The notes under the pieces: generated by a model
What the model was told of the DNA's origin: nothing
The model's input: the letters and a program-made list of their open reading frames with translations, nothing else
Database searches by the model: none
NCBI GenBank assembly: GCA_024653205.1
Contig: JANLFO010000013.1
Location: 1-62,654, forward strand
Reading direction: 5' to 3'
DNA from: Clostridia bacterium
GTDB taxonomy: Bacteria; Bacillota; DSM-521; Neomoorellales; SLTJ01
DNA length: 62,654 bases
In this document: positions 24,448 to 32,806 of the stretch, one piece after another
Numbering within the stretch: the first letter of the stretch is position 1
Layout of the letters: each line of letters begins with the position of its first letter
Position numbers and translations under genes: made by a program

Positions 24448-25137
24448 TCACAGCCGCCGGGGCGGCCGGCAATCAGGTTTCCCGGAATAGTCCTGATAGA
24501 GTGCGCCGTCCCGGCGGTCCCGGTAGTAGGGCAGGGAGTCTACCTGCTCTACCGCCCCCCGGTCCTCGTCGTAGTCGGCGTATACCCGGGGGTATTCGCT
24601 GGTCCCGGGCAGGTCGGATATGCTCTCCGAGGTGCCGTGGCGGGCCGCATCCTGCCAGGCATCCTCCCCGTCATAGGCCGCCCGTTCCCCCGGTTCGCGG
24701 CCGGGACCGTAAAGGCCGCCGTAGGGCGGGGCCACTACCTCCTCCTCCACCGGTCGCCGCCGGTGCCCACGCCGGGCCTCAAAGGCCCGTCGGCAGTCCA
24801 GGCATAGAGTCGTCTCCGGTAGGGCTTCCAGCCGCTCCTCCTCTACCGGCCGGCCGCAGCTTCGGCAGTAGCCGTAGCCTCCGGTCTCCAGCGACTTGAG
24901 GGCTTCCTCTACCGCTTCCAGGCGGCGCCGGGCCAACTCCCGCAGAGCAAGGTCCTTGCTACGTTCGAATACCTCGGTTCCTAAATCCGCCGGATGATTG
25001 TCGTAACCGGATAGCTCCTGGAGCGCTTCTCTTTGGCTTTGGTCTAGACCGCCTTCCAGAGCCCTTAACTGCGCCGTCAGTTCTTCCCGTAACCGTCGGA
25101 GACGGCCGGCGAAGTACTCCCGCCGCGACGGGTCCAA
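24448..25137 (-). CDS. DksA/TraR-type zinc-finger protein, YteA family
   Basis: The 229-residue protein has a coiled-coil hairpin (about residues 1-85, with SGYDNHPADLGTEVFERSKD), a zinc finger YCRSCGRP ... CLDCRR (about 95-125), and a long acidic C-terminal tail. YteA proteins are sporulation-linked DksA relatives thought to act at the RNA polymerase secondary channel. TTG 25137 is preferred, since GGAGGG is just upstream and DPSRREYF matches the usual N-terminus. The frame extends 43 codons upstream but that part is low-complexity. Confidence 0.85.
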   Translation of the reverse strand: MDPSRREYFAGRLRRLREELTAQLRALEGGLDQSQREALQELSGYDNHPADLGTEVFERSKDLALRELARRRLEAVEEALKSLETGGYGYCRSCGRPVEEERLEALPETTLCLDCRRAFEARRGHRRRPVEEEVVAPPYGGLYGPGREPGERAAYDGEDAWQDAARHGTSESISDLPGTSEYPRVYADYDEDRGAVEQVDSLPYYRDRRDGALYQDYSGKPDCRPPRRL

Positions 25138-25275
25138 CTTTTTCCCTCCTGCCTTTCCCCCTGCCGCCTCCCCGGTTGCTCTTGAAGACCGGTCTCGGCT
25201 CCGGCCCGTGCCTCTCTCGGCTTCCCGCGCTGACGGCGGCTCGCACAAAAGGCCATGGGCGGGCAATACCGGTCC

Positions 25276-25575
25276 TTATAATTCCTGACGCACCAGGCGC
25301 ACGATGGTGGCGATGAAGCTGCTGATGCCGGGGAGATTAAGCACTACCAACAGGCGCAGGATGTACAGCACCAGGGCTCCCAGAACGGTGAAGCCCACCG
25401 CCATTCCCAGGCCCCGGGCCAGGCCGGCCACGAAGTTCACGTAGATCAGGCGCCGGGGACGGTGCAGCAGATCGCCTACCACCAGTTCCTCCCGGCGGGC
25501 CAGGTGCTCGGCTAAGGCCTCTACCCTCTCCCCCAGCGCTTGTAGGTCCCTGGGCTCCACCCGTTCATTTTCCAC
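25276..25575 (-). CDS. DUF5665 membrane protein
   Basis: The 99-residue protein has a charged N-terminal helix (LGERVEALAEHLARREELVVG), then HRPRRLIYVNFVAGLARGLGM and a single long hydrophobic span (VGFTVLGALVLYILRLLVVL). This is the layout of DUF5665, common beside ileS and divIVA in spore-forming Clostridia and of unknown function. Start is GTG 25575 with GAGGTG about 12 bases upstream, 34 bases after ileS, so it is likely transcribed from the ileS promoter. Confidence 0.8.
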   Translation of the reverse strand: MENERVEPRDLQALGERVEALAEHLARREELVVGDLLHRPRRLIYVNFVAGLARGLGMAVGFTVLGALVLYILRLLVVLNLPGISSFIATIVRLVRQEL

Positions 25576-25609
25576 CCGACCGGCACCTCACCATTATTAT
25601 GGCGCCGGC

Positions 25610-28402
25610 CTAGGCGGATATGCGGGAGACCACCTCCGAGCACCGGGGGCAGAGATCGGGATGGGAGGGATCTCGGCCTACTTCCGGGTTGAACAGCCAG
25701 CAGCGGGCACACCGCCTTCCCTGCGCCGCGCCCACCTTCAACCACAGGCCGTTCATGTTTTCCGCCGGCCGGACCTCGCCGCCCGCCGGTGCGGGACCCG
25801 GGTATACCTCCACCCGGGAGACGATAAAGGCCGGGGCCAGTTGGGGCTTCATGGCGTCCAGCAGGGAGAGAAGCTCGCCCTGGGCGTAGAGCTCCACCGC
25901 CGCCTGGGAAGAGTGCTGAACCGTCTTCCGGCGCCTGGCCTCTTCCAGGGCCTTGCTGACCTCTTCGCGCACCGCCAGCACCGTCTCCCATCGCCTCTCC
26001 AGGGCCTCGTCCAGGTATTCTTCCCGGACCTCGGGCCAGGTGGTGAGCTGCACGCTGACCGGCGCCCCCTCTTCCCGCGGCAGGTAGCGCCATATTTCCT
26101 CGGTGGTAAAGGCCAGGATAGGGGTCAGCAGCCGCACCAGCACGTGCGCCAGGCGGTAGAGCGCGGTTTGCGCCGACCGGCGCCCGGTGCTCTCCCGCGC
26201 CTCGCAGTAGAGGCGGTCCTTCAGCACGTCCAGGTAGAAGGCGCTCAGGTCCAGCACGCAGAAATTGTAGATGTGCCGGTACACCTGGTGGAATTCGTAT
26301 TCCCGGAAGGCCTCGGTAACCCGCCGGACGAGCCGCTGCAGCCGGGAGAGCATGAAACGGTCGATTTCCTCCATCTCCGCGTACGCCACCGCGTCGCGAC
26401 CGGGAGCGAAGTCGTAGAGGTTGCCGATCAGGAAGCGGAAGGTGTTGCGTATCTTCCGGTAGGCGTCGGCCGTCTGCTGGAATATCTTGGGCGAGGCGGC
26501 CACGTCCCGGCGGTAATCGGCGGAGGCCACCCACAGCCGCAGGACGTCCGCCCCCAGCTCTTCGATTACCTCCGAGGGCTCGATGCCGTTGCCCAGGGAC
26601 TTGGACATCTTCCGGCCTTCCTCGTCCACCACGTAGCCGTGGCTCAGCACCGTCCGATAGGGCGGCTGCTCGCGCACGGCCACCGAGGTGCAGAGCGAGG
26701 AATTGAACCAGCCCCGGTACTGGTCGCTACCCTCCAGGTACATGTCTGCCGGCCAGCGCAGGTCCCGACGGGTCTCCAGTACCGCCAGGTGGCTGCACCC
26801 GGAGTCGAACCAGACGTCCATGATGTCCGTTTCCTTCCGGAATTCGGCGCCCCCGCAGTGAGGGCAGCGGTATCCCGGCGGGAGGAGCGCGGCCGCCGTC
26901 TCTCCGAACCAGGCGTCCGAGCCCTTTTCCCCGATGAGCCGGCGCACGTGCTCGATGCTCTCCTCTTCCATGATCGGCTCCCCGCACCCGGTGCAGTAGA
27001 AGATGGGTATGGGCACCCCCCATACCCGCTGCCGGGAGATGCACCAGTCGCCGCGCTCGGCGATCATATGGCTCATGCGCTCCTGCCCCCACTCCGGCAC
27101 CCACCTGACCCGCTCCACGGCGGCCAGGGCCTGCCTCCTGAAGCCCTCCACCGAGGCGAACCACTGCTCCGTGGCCCGGAACAGGATCGGCCGCTTGCAG
27201 CGCCAGCAGTGGGGATACTGGTGCTCGATACTTTCCTCGCGGAGCAGGAACCCCGTTTCCGCCAAGCGGGCCACGATGGCCGGATTGGCCTCGTCGGTGA
27301 GGCGGCCGGCCCAGTCCCCGGCTTCGGCGGTGAAGCGCCCCTCGTCGTCTACCGGGGAGAGCACGGGCAGGCCGTAGCGCTGTCCCACCTCGTAGTCCTC
27401 CAGCCCGTGCCCGGGCGCAATGTGCACGCAGCCCGTGCCCTGCTCCAGAGTCACCAGCTCTCCCACGATAACCAGGCTCTCCCGTTCCAGGAGCGGGTTC
27501 CGGCACCTGGCTCCTTCCAGGTCCGCGCCGCGGAAACTACTCACCACCCGCCCCCGGCGGCCGACCAGCTCCAGTACGCCGGCCCACAGGGCTTCGGCCA
27601 TAACCAGCTTTTCCCCCTCCGACTCCACCAGCACGTAGGTGTAGTCGGGGTGCAGGGCAATGGCCAGGTTGGCCGGCAGGGTCCAGGGAGTGGTGGTCCA
27701 GATGACAACGTAAGTGCTTTCTTCCGGCACCACCCCCCTACCGTCCAGCACCGGGAACTTCACGTAGATGGAGGGGGAGACCTCGGGGCCGTACTCCACT
27801 TCCGCGTCGGCCAGCGCCGTCTGGCAGGTGGTGCACCAGTACACGGGCTTGAGGCCGCGGTAAATGTAGCCCTTCTTCACCATGTCGCGGAAGACGCCGA
27901 TCTGCACCGCTTCGAACCGGGGGTCCAGGGTGAGGTAGGGGCGATCCCAGTCTCCCCGGACTCCCAGGCGCTGAAACTGCTTCTTTTGTATCTCCACGTA
28001 TTTGAGCGCGTAGTCCCGGCAGTAGCGGCGGAACTCTACCGGCCCCATGCCCCGGCGGTCGAGGCCCAAATCCTTTATGGCCTGCTGCTCTATGGGAAGC
28101 CCGTGGGTGTCCCACCCGGGGACGAAGGGGGCATCGTAGCCGTTCATGGAGTAGAACTTTACGATAAAGTCCTTGAGGACCTTGTTCAGGCTGGTACCCA
28201 GGTGAATGTCCCCGTTGGCGTAGGGCGGGCCGTCGTGAAGGATGAACTGGGGGCGGCCGGCGCTCTTCTCCTGCACCCGGCGGTAGAGATCGATTTCTTC
28301 CCAGAAGCGCAGGATCTCCGGCTCCCGCTTAGGAAGTTGGGCCCGCATGGGGAACTCGGTTTGGGGAAGGTTGACCGTCTGGCTGTAATCCAATCCGTTC
28401 AC
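25610..28402 (-). CDS. ileS: Isoleucyl-tRNA synthetase
   Basis: IleS charges tRNA-Ile and edits valine. The 930 residues show the class I HIGH motif (DIHLGTSLNK), the CP1 editing domain (TTPWTLPANLAIALHP), KMSKS (EEGRKMSKSLGNGIEP), and the C-terminal zinc site CARCWLFN ... CPRCSE. GTG 28402 or TTG 28393 (with GGGGGTGA upstream) is the start. A near-consensus promoter lies only 50 bases away, leaving a leader too short for the T-box element that often controls this gene in Firmicutes. Confidence 0.98.
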   Translation of the reverse strand: MNGLDYSQTVNLPQTEFPMRAQLPKREPEILRFWEEIDLYRRVQEKSAGRPQFILHDGPPYANGDIHLGTSLNKVLKDFIVKFYSMNGYDAPFVPGWDTHGLPIEQQAIKDLGLDRRGMGPVEFRRYCRDYALKYVEIQKKQFQRLGVRGDWDRPYLTLDPRFEAVQIGVFRDMVKKGYIYRGLKPVYWCTTCQTALADAEVEYGPEVSPSIYVKFPVLDGRGVVPEESTYVVIWTTTPWTLPANLAIALHPDYTYVLVESEGEKLVMAEALWAGVLELVGRRGRVVSSFRGADLEGARCRNPLLERESLVIVGELVTLEQGTGCVHIAPGHGLEDYEVGQRYGLPVLSPVDDEGRFTAEAGDWAGRLTDEANPAIVARLAETGFLLREESIEHQYPHCWRCKRPILFRATEQWFASVEGFRRQALAAVERVRWVPEWGQERMSHMIAERGDWCISRQRVWGVPIPIFYCTGCGEPIMEEESIEHVRRLIGEKGSDAWFGETAAALLPPGYRCPHCGGAEFRKETDIMDVWFDSGCSHLAVLETRRDLRWPADMYLEGSDQYRGWFNSSLCTSVAVREQPPYRTVLSHGYVVDEEGRKMSKSLGNGIEPSEVIEELGADVLRLWVASADYRRDVAASPKIFQQTADAYRKIRNTFRFLIGNLYDFAPGRDAVAYAEMEEIDRFMLSRLQRLVRRVTEAFREYEFHQVYRHIYNFCVLDLSAFYLDVLKDRLYCEARESTGRRSAQTALYRLAHVLVRLLTPILAFTTEEIWRYLPREEGAPVSVQLTTWPEVREEYLDEALERRWETVLAVREEVSKALEEARRRKTVQHSSQAAVELYAQGELLSLLDAMKPQLAPAFIVSRVEVYPGPAPAGGEVRPAENMNGLWLKVGAAQGRRCARCWLFNPEVGRDPSHPDLCPRCSEVVSRISA

Positions 28403-28453
28403 CCCCGGGTTTGGAATGGCTCCCGGCCCGATCGAGCCGCTCTTTTCCTGCTC

Positions 28454-28482
28454 ATTATATGGTTTCCGCCCGGCCGAGTCAA
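28454..28482 (-). promoter_or_regulatory. Strong sigma-A promoter of ileS
   Basis: On the minus strand TTGACT (28482-28477), exactly 17 bases, then a perfect TATAAT (28459-28454). Transcription would start near 28447, about 45 bases before the ileS start codon. Confidence 0.8.
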
Positions 28483-28516
28483 ACCTTGCCGGCGCTGAGG
28501 CATCCCTGTCCCCAGA

Positions 28517-28554
28517 GGGCAGTCCTGGTTTTCCCCGAGTACCTAAAGCGTGCC
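28517..28554. repeat. Dispersed repeat, partial copy E
   Basis: The segment GGGCAGTCCTGGTTTTCCCC (28517-28536), continuing to CTAAAGCGTGCC, is the inverted right half of the repeat seen complete at 47763-47842. On the minus strand its GGCACGCTTTAG supplies the stop codon and last residues (LGTL) of the DUF167 gene. It lies just upstream of the ileS promoter. Confidence 0.75.
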
Positions 28555-28806
28555 CAGGCGTCGGAGCACGGCCTCCTCGTCCACCCCTTCCAGGCCCAGA
28601 AGCTTTTCCCGGTGGCGCTCACCCTGGAGGAGTTTCACCCGGCTCCGGGGCACTCCCAGCCATTCGGCCACCAGCTCCAGGCAGGCCTCGTTGGCCGCCC
28701 CCTTATGCGGCGGGGCGCTCACCTTCACCTTCAGCGCCCCGTTCTCCCAACCGCAGATCTCGTCCCTACCCGCCCGCGGCTGCACCCTCACCTTCAGGCG
28801 CACCAT
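28543..28806 (-). CDS. DUF167/YggU-family protein
   Basis: This 87-residue YggU-like protein (VRLKVRVQPRAGRDEICGW, VKVSAPPHKGAANEACLELVAEWLGV, SRVKLLQGERHREKLLGLEG) has the full conserved core; its function is unknown. The start ATG 28806 overlaps divIVA by 41 bases and has GGAGG 10 bases upstream. The last codons and TAG come from the repeat element at 28517-28554, so the native C-terminus was probably replaced by insertion of the repeat. Confidence 0.88.
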   Translation of the reverse strand: MVRLKVRVQPRAGRDEICGWENGALKVKVSAPPHKGAANEACLELVAEWLGVPRSRVKLLQGERHREKLLGLEGVDEEAVLRRLGTL

Positions 28807-29254
28807 CGGTGTGTGCCTCCTCCGCCCCCAGGGCTTCCAGTTCCGCCGCCAGTAAGGCCCGCCACCTCCGCCGGAAGGCCGCCGTCCGCTCGCGCAGTTG
28901 TTCGTACTCCCGCCACTGCTTCTCCACCTCTGCCTGGGCCCGGGCCAGGGTTTCCTCGGCCCGGCGCCGCGCCTCCTGAAGGATCAGTTCGGCTTCTTTC
29001 TCCGCATTTTGCCGGGCCTCCTCGGCCGCCTTCTGGGCCATCACCAGGGTCTCCTTGATGGTCTCCTCCCACTCCCGATACTTCTTCAGGGCCTGTTCTA
29101 GCCCCAGTACCTGCTCCCGCAGTTCCTGGTTTTCCCGGTATAACTCCTCGTATCCCTTCACCACCTGCTCCAGGAAGGCCCTTACCTCGGCAGGTCGGTA
29201 GCCCCGCCAACCGCGGGCAAACTCCTTATTGTGGATGTCCAGCGGGGTGAGCAT
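28766..29254 (-). CDS. divIVA: DivIVA cell-pole/septum protein
   Basis: DivIVA senses curved membrane at septa and poles and recruits division and sporulation factors. The N-terminal lipid-binding domain is clear (MLTPLDIHNKEFARGWRGYR, then EVRAFLEQVVKGYEELYREN), followed by a long coiled coil to about residue 140 and a short low-complexity tail. ATG 29254 has GGAGG just upstream. It sits in the usual place between yggT and ileS, except that ylmH is missing and a DUF167 gene is present. Confidence 0.93.
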   Translation of the reverse strand: MLTPLDIHNKEFARGWRGYRPAEVRAFLEQVVKGYEELYRENQELREQVLGLEQALKKYREWEETIKETLVMAQKAAEEARQNAEKEAELILQEARRRAEETLARAQAEVEKQWREYEQLRERTAAFRRRWRALLAAELEALGAEEAHTDGAPEGEGAAAGG

Positions 29255-29340
29255 ATACGCCTCCTTCTCCAAGCCGCCCCACCTCCGGATGGGCCGCCCG
29301 GCCGCCAACGCGCTCAATCGGCCGGCCGCGCCACCTCCCT

Positions 29341-29610
29341 CTAGAAAAGCAGGCGGTAAAGGGCGGGCATTACAACCCAGTTTTCCACCACGTAAAGCAG
29401 CAGCAGGGCCACCAGCGGAGAGAAATCCACCATGCCCGTGGCCGGCATCAGCCGGCGGACGGGCGCCAGGATCAACTCGGTGAAGTCGTACACGAAGCGG
29501 ACGGCAGGGTTGGCCAGACTGGGACGAAACCAGGACAGAAGCACCCGGATCAGTATCAGGAGTTCCAGGAGGCGAAAGGCAATATGTACGCTATCCAGTA
29601 CCAGGTTCAT
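29341..29610 (-). CDS. YggT-family membrane protein
   Basis: The 89-residue protein has two hydrophobic spans joined by the family segment LSWFRPSLANPAVRFVYDFTELILAPVRRLMP, typical of YggT/YlmG. Homologues affect septum or nucleoid organisation; the exact role is unsettled. ATG 29610 overlaps the proC stop by 4 bases and follows GGAGGAAC. Confidence 0.92.
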   Translation of the reverse strand: MNLVLDSVHIAFRLLELLILIRVLLSWFRPSLANPAVRFVYDFTELILAPVRRLMPATGMVDFSPLVALLLLYVVENWVVMPALYRLLF

Positions 29611-30422
29611 GTTCCTCCTTCCCTGCCCAGTTCTTCCGCCCGCCGCCAGGCCGCCTCTACCGCCCGGATGAGAGCACCCCGCAGCCCGGCCTCCTCCATC
29701 ACCGCCAGGCCGTAGGCGGTTGCCCCACCGGAAGACACCACCGCGTCCTTTAGCTGCGCCGGGTGGGCGCCGGTTTCCTGCAGCATGGCCGCCGCCCCCT
29801 GTACCGTACGCAGGGTGAGCCGCCGCGCCACTTCCCGCGAGAGACCCAATTTGACACCCGCTTCAATCAGGGACTCAAGGATCAAAAAGGTATAGGCTGG
29901 ACCGCAGCCGCTCAGAGCCGTTACCGCATCCAGGCAGGATTCGGCCAGGTCCACTACTTCCCCCACCGCCCCGAAGATTCTCCGGGCCTCCTCCTTCCTG
30001 GCCTCCGGGACTGCCGGCCCGTAGCTGAGGGCGGTAATGCCTTGACCGACCAGACAGGGCATGTTCGGCATGGCCCGGATGACCAGGGCCTCTCGGGAGA
30101 TGAGGCTCTGCAACCGGGCGATCTTCCACCCGGCCACCACCGATATGAGCAGTTGGCCCGGGGAAAAAGCCGAACCCACCTCGGCCAGCACTTCGGCGGC
30201 CACCTGGGGCTTGACCGCCAGCACCACCGTGGGGCAGGTCTCCACCACCTGCCGGTTCTCCGCGCAGATTCCGATACCGTACCCGTCTTGCAGGTAATGC
30301 CGTCGCTCGGCACTGGCATCTGCGGCCAGGATTTCCGGCGCCGGCGCCTCTCCGGCCCCGATCAGGCCCCGGATCAGCGCCTCCCCCATGGCTCCGGCCC
30401 CGATGAAACCTACTTTGGGCAC
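29607..30422 (-). CDS. proC: Pyrroline-5-carboxylate reductase
   Basis: ProC reduces pyrroline-5-carboxylate to proline with NAD(P)H. The Rossmann start VGFIGAGAMGEALIRGLI, RAMPNMPCLVGQGITAL and the C-terminal signature around LKDAVVSSGGATAYGLAVME are all present in 271 residues. GTG 30422 has AGGAGGCG upstream. proC lies between sepF and yggT, an arrangement seen in several Clostridia and probably reflecting operon membership rather than a division role. Confidence 0.96.
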   Translation of the reverse strand: MPKVGFIGAGAMGEALIRGLIGAGEAPAPEILAADASAERRHYLQDGYGIGICAENRQVVETCPTVVLAVKPQVAAEVLAEVGSAFSPGQLLISVVAGWKIARLQSLISREALVIRAMPNMPCLVGQGITALSYGPAVPEARKEEARRIFGAVGEVVDLAESCLDAVTALSGCGPAYTFLILESLIEAGVKLGLSREVARRLTLRTVQGAAAMLQETGAHPAQLKDAVVSSGGATAYGLAVMEEAGLRGALIRAVEAAWRRAEELGREGGT

Positions 30423-30434
30423 CGCCCTCGCCTC

Positions 30435-30818
30435 CTAAAGTGCGTCGGTTCCGTCTTCCCGGCTGATTTCCACGTTCGGAGGGGTGACCACGAAGATCCC
30501 CTCTCTTATCTTCTGCACGCTCCCTCCCAGGGCATATGCCACCCCGCTCAGGAAGTCCAGTACCCGGCGGGCCACTTCCACCTCGCGACCCTCCAGGTTA
30601 AGCAGGATGGGGTGCTTGTCCTTAAGGTAGTCGGCTATGTCGGCCGCCTGTTCATAGGAAACCGGCCGGGCGACAATCAGCCGGAGTCTCGGCGCCGAGG
30701 GCAGGCTGACCACGTTGTTCTTTACCAGCCGTGGGGGCGGAAACGTGGGGTCGACGGGCGGCTCGCCTTCTTCCTCGAACCCCAAGAAACCCAAAATTCT
30801 CTCCACCAATCCTCCCAC
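30435..30818 (-). CDS. sepF: Cell division protein SepF
   Basis: SepF bundles FtsZ filaments and tethers them to the membrane. The N-terminal amphipathic anchor (LVERILGFLGFEE) is followed by an acidic linker and the globular domain with RPVSYEQAADIADYLKDKHP and DFLSGVAYALGGSVQKI. GTG 30818 gives the usual N-terminus. 127 residues is somewhat short, mainly in the linker. It pairs with the FtsZ tail at 35872. Confidence 0.95.
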   Translation of the reverse strand: MGGLVERILGFLGFEEEGEPPVDPTFPPPRLVKNNVVSLPSAPRLRLIVARPVSYEQAADIADYLKDKHPILLNLEGREVEVARRVLDFLSGVAYALGGSVQKIREGIFVVTPPNVEISREDGTDAL

Positions 30819-30884
30819 TTTACCCTTCTGGCGGGAGGCAGGGTTCGAACTCCCGGCCAGAGGCTGTCCCCCCTTTCCTTTATC

Positions 30885-31577
30885 TCACCCCGTGCGGGGT
30901 CCGAAGATGGCGGTACCCACCCGCACCATGGTGGCTCCCTCTTCTACCGCCACCTCGAAATCGCCACTCATCCCCATAGAAAGGTGCTCCATGCTTACAC
31001 CCGGCCAGCGTTCGCCGGCGATTGCCTCCGCCAGGAGGCGCAGCCGCCGGAAGACGGGTCTGGCCTCCTCCGGCTCCGCCACCGCCGGGCCGATGGTCAT
31101 CAGCCCCAGCACCCGGAGGTGCCTGTACCCGGCTACGCGCTCCAGGAAGGGGCGAACCTCGGCCTCGGCCAGGCCGAACTTGGTGCCTTCTCCGGCAAGG
31201 TTAACCTGAAGCAGGACCGGCCATACCCTTCCGGTCCGGGCGCCCTGCTTCTCCAGTTCCTCCGCCAGGCGAATGCGGTCCAGGGAGTGAATGAGGTCGA
31301 CCCAATCCGCCAGGTACTTCACCTTATTGGTCTGCAGGTGCCCGATAAAGTGCCACTCTGCCGCCCGACCCAGCGCGGCCACCTTAGCCCTGGCCTCCTG
31401 CACCCGATTCTCGCCCAGGGCCGTAATGCCTTCCGCCAGGCCTGCCCGGATGATTTCCACCGGCACGTTCTTGGTCACGGCGATGAGCTTTACCGCCTCC
31501 GGTCGGCGTCCGGACCTCTCGGCCGCCCGGGCCAGCCGCTCCCGCACCCGGCGTAGGTTGGCCCCGATATCGGTCAT
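30885..31577 (-). CDS. PLP homeostasis protein, YggS/YlmE family
   Basis: This single-domain alanine-racemase-fold protein binds pyridoxal phosphate (Lys in KLIAVTKNVP) and buffers PLP and amino-acid pools. Other markers are GENRVQEA, EWHFIGHLQTNKVKYL and GLMTIGP near the phosphate site, ending with VRVGTAIFGPR. ATG 31577 is taken because AGAGGG lies at a normal distance; ATG 31586 touches it. Position before sepF is standard. Confidence 0.94.
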   Translation of the reverse strand: MTDIGANLRRVRERLARAAERSGRRPEAVKLIAVTKNVPVEIIRAGLAEGITALGENRVQEARAKVAALGRAAEWHFIGHLQTNKVKYLADWVDLIHSLDRIRLAEELEKQGARTGRVWPVLLQVNLAGEGTKFGLAEAEVRPFLERVAGYRHLRVLGLMTIGPAVAEPEEARPVFRRLRLLAEAIAGERWPGVSMEHLSMGMSGDFEVAVEEGATMVRVGTAIFGPRTG

Positions 31578-31808
31578 GGTGTCCATCCCTCTGCCGAGGA
31601 AATTGTCCGTGAAGGGACGAAAAGCCCCTTTCCCCCCGGGCCACGGCTTTATTATTCGCCGGCAGGAGTGTCTTTCCTTCTGCGGACGGGCAGCCCTGGC
31701 AGGTTTTGCTTGCGGCCGACCTTCGCGATTTCCGGCCGACAGATGTTTGGCCATCCGGCGGAAAGGGACGAGGGCAGAATGGCAGCAATTGGAAGGCGGG
31801 GCGGGGCA

Positions 31809-32072
31809 CTAGCGCTTGGTGTGCACGGGCTCGACGAAGCCCTCCAGCTCTACCAGGATCACGTCTACGCCTAGTCTCTTAATCTGTTCCCAGGGGATTA
31901 CCACATCCTCGGCGCGGCCCAGGAGGCCGAGGAGGCGAGTGGCACCCGGCAGGATTATGGCCTTCACCTTTCCGTTCTCCACGTCCAGCTCGAGATCCTT
32001 TATCAGGCCCAAACGCCGGCCGTCCCGGACGTTAACCACGTCCCGCAGCCGGAGCTCGGAGGCGCGGACCAT
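31809..32072 (-). CDS. ylmC: PRC-barrel protein, YlmC/YmxH sporulation family
   Basis: The 87-residue PRC-barrel domain protein (RASELRLRDVVNVRDGRRLG, DLELDVENGKVKAIILPG, VVIPWEQIKRLGVDVILVEL) matches the YlmC/YmxH family found in spore formers; function is undefined. ATG 32072 follows GGGGGTGG. The 231 bases between it and yggS hold no recognised gene. Confidence 0.9.
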   Translation of the reverse strand: MVRASELRLRDVVNVRDGRRLGLIKDLELDVENGKVKAIILPGATRLLGLLGRAEDVVIPWEQIKRLGVDVILVELEGFVEPVHTKR

Positions 32073-32150
32073 TGCTTCCACCCCCCGACCGATCCGCCCC
32101 AAAATGACCTCATAAAAGTATATGAGGCCCGGCGGGGGATGTGTCCGATC

Positions 32151-32792
32151 TCAGGACTCCGGCCACAGCCGGGCCAGGTGCCGCTGAGAACTTCGCCACC
32201 ACTCTACCAAGCGCCACCGCTTCTCTATCGGCGGGCGTTGTTGACCTTGAAGCTCCCGGCCGCCCGGCGAGGCCATTACCTCCTGCACCGGCGCCGCCGG
32301 AACCTCTCCGCTGCCGGCAATGTCCACGAAGCACAGGGGCGGGAAGAGCACGCACCACCAGTTGGCACCTTCCCCTTCCCCGAGCACCACGCGCACCGCC
32401 CGGTAGGATCCGGCCGGAAGCACGGTCTCGTAGTACGCGCGGGTGGGGAATTCAAATACCCCCATCTCTATCCGGGCCGGGTACGGGGCGCCGGCCAAGG
32501 CCAGGCAGCGGTCGGCCGCCTCTTGCAGCCGGGGCAGCGAGGCCCGTACGGCCTTCTCCGCGTCCTCCCACCCCTGCACCCGCCCCAGGTCGGGCAGCAA
32601 TTCCCATAACAGGGCGTCCCGCACCCGGTACTTCAGGGCCTGATCCTCGGGGCGGTCGCTGTTGGCCACCACGTGAAGCCGGATGAGGTTGTCCGGCGTG
32701 TAGGCCTCCTGACAGGGGTGGCTGAAGACCCGATACGCCACTGCTCCCGCCGCCAGGGCGAGGATTATCAGGACCGCAATAAGTTTTTGCAT
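32151..32792 (-). CDS. spoIIR: Stage II sporulation protein R
   Basis: SpoIIR is made in the forespore and secreted to activate the protease SpoIIGA, which then matures sigma-E in the mother cell. ATG 32792 (GGAGG upstream) gives 213 residues with an N-terminal signal/TM helix (LIAVLIILALAAGAVAY) and the family core IRLHVVANSDRPEDQALKYR, plus EMGVFEFPTRAY and WWCVLFPPLCFVD. It lies 14 bases after sigG, so all components of the sigma-E activation relay are within 3.3 kb. Confidence 0.94.
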   Translation of the reverse strand: MQKLIAVLIILALAAGAVAYRVFSHPCQEAYTPDNLIRLHVVANSDRPEDQALKYRVRDALLWELLPDLGRVQGWEDAEKAVRASLPRLQEAADRCLALAGAPYPARIEMGVFEFPTRAYYETVLPAGSYRAVRVVLGEGEGANWWCVLFPPLCFVDIAGSGEVPAAPVQEVMASPGGRELQGQQRPPIEKRWRLVEWWRSSQRHLARLWPES

Positions 32793-32806
32793 CCCAGCAC
32801 CTCCTT

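Noticed and set aside
25661-28498. A 945-codon open frame antisense to ileS
   Set aside because: It mirrors ileS exactly, has skewed composition (many Gly, His, Pro, Val) and no ribosome site; long antisense frames are expected at this GC content.
28403-28542. T-box leader for ileS
   Set aside because: The promoter lies 50 bases from the start codon, leaving no room, and no T-box motif (TGGNACC-type) was found.
30830-30880. tRNA-like T-loop (GGGTTCGAAC)
   Set aside because: The flanks do not form T-stem, anticodon or acceptor arms on either strand.
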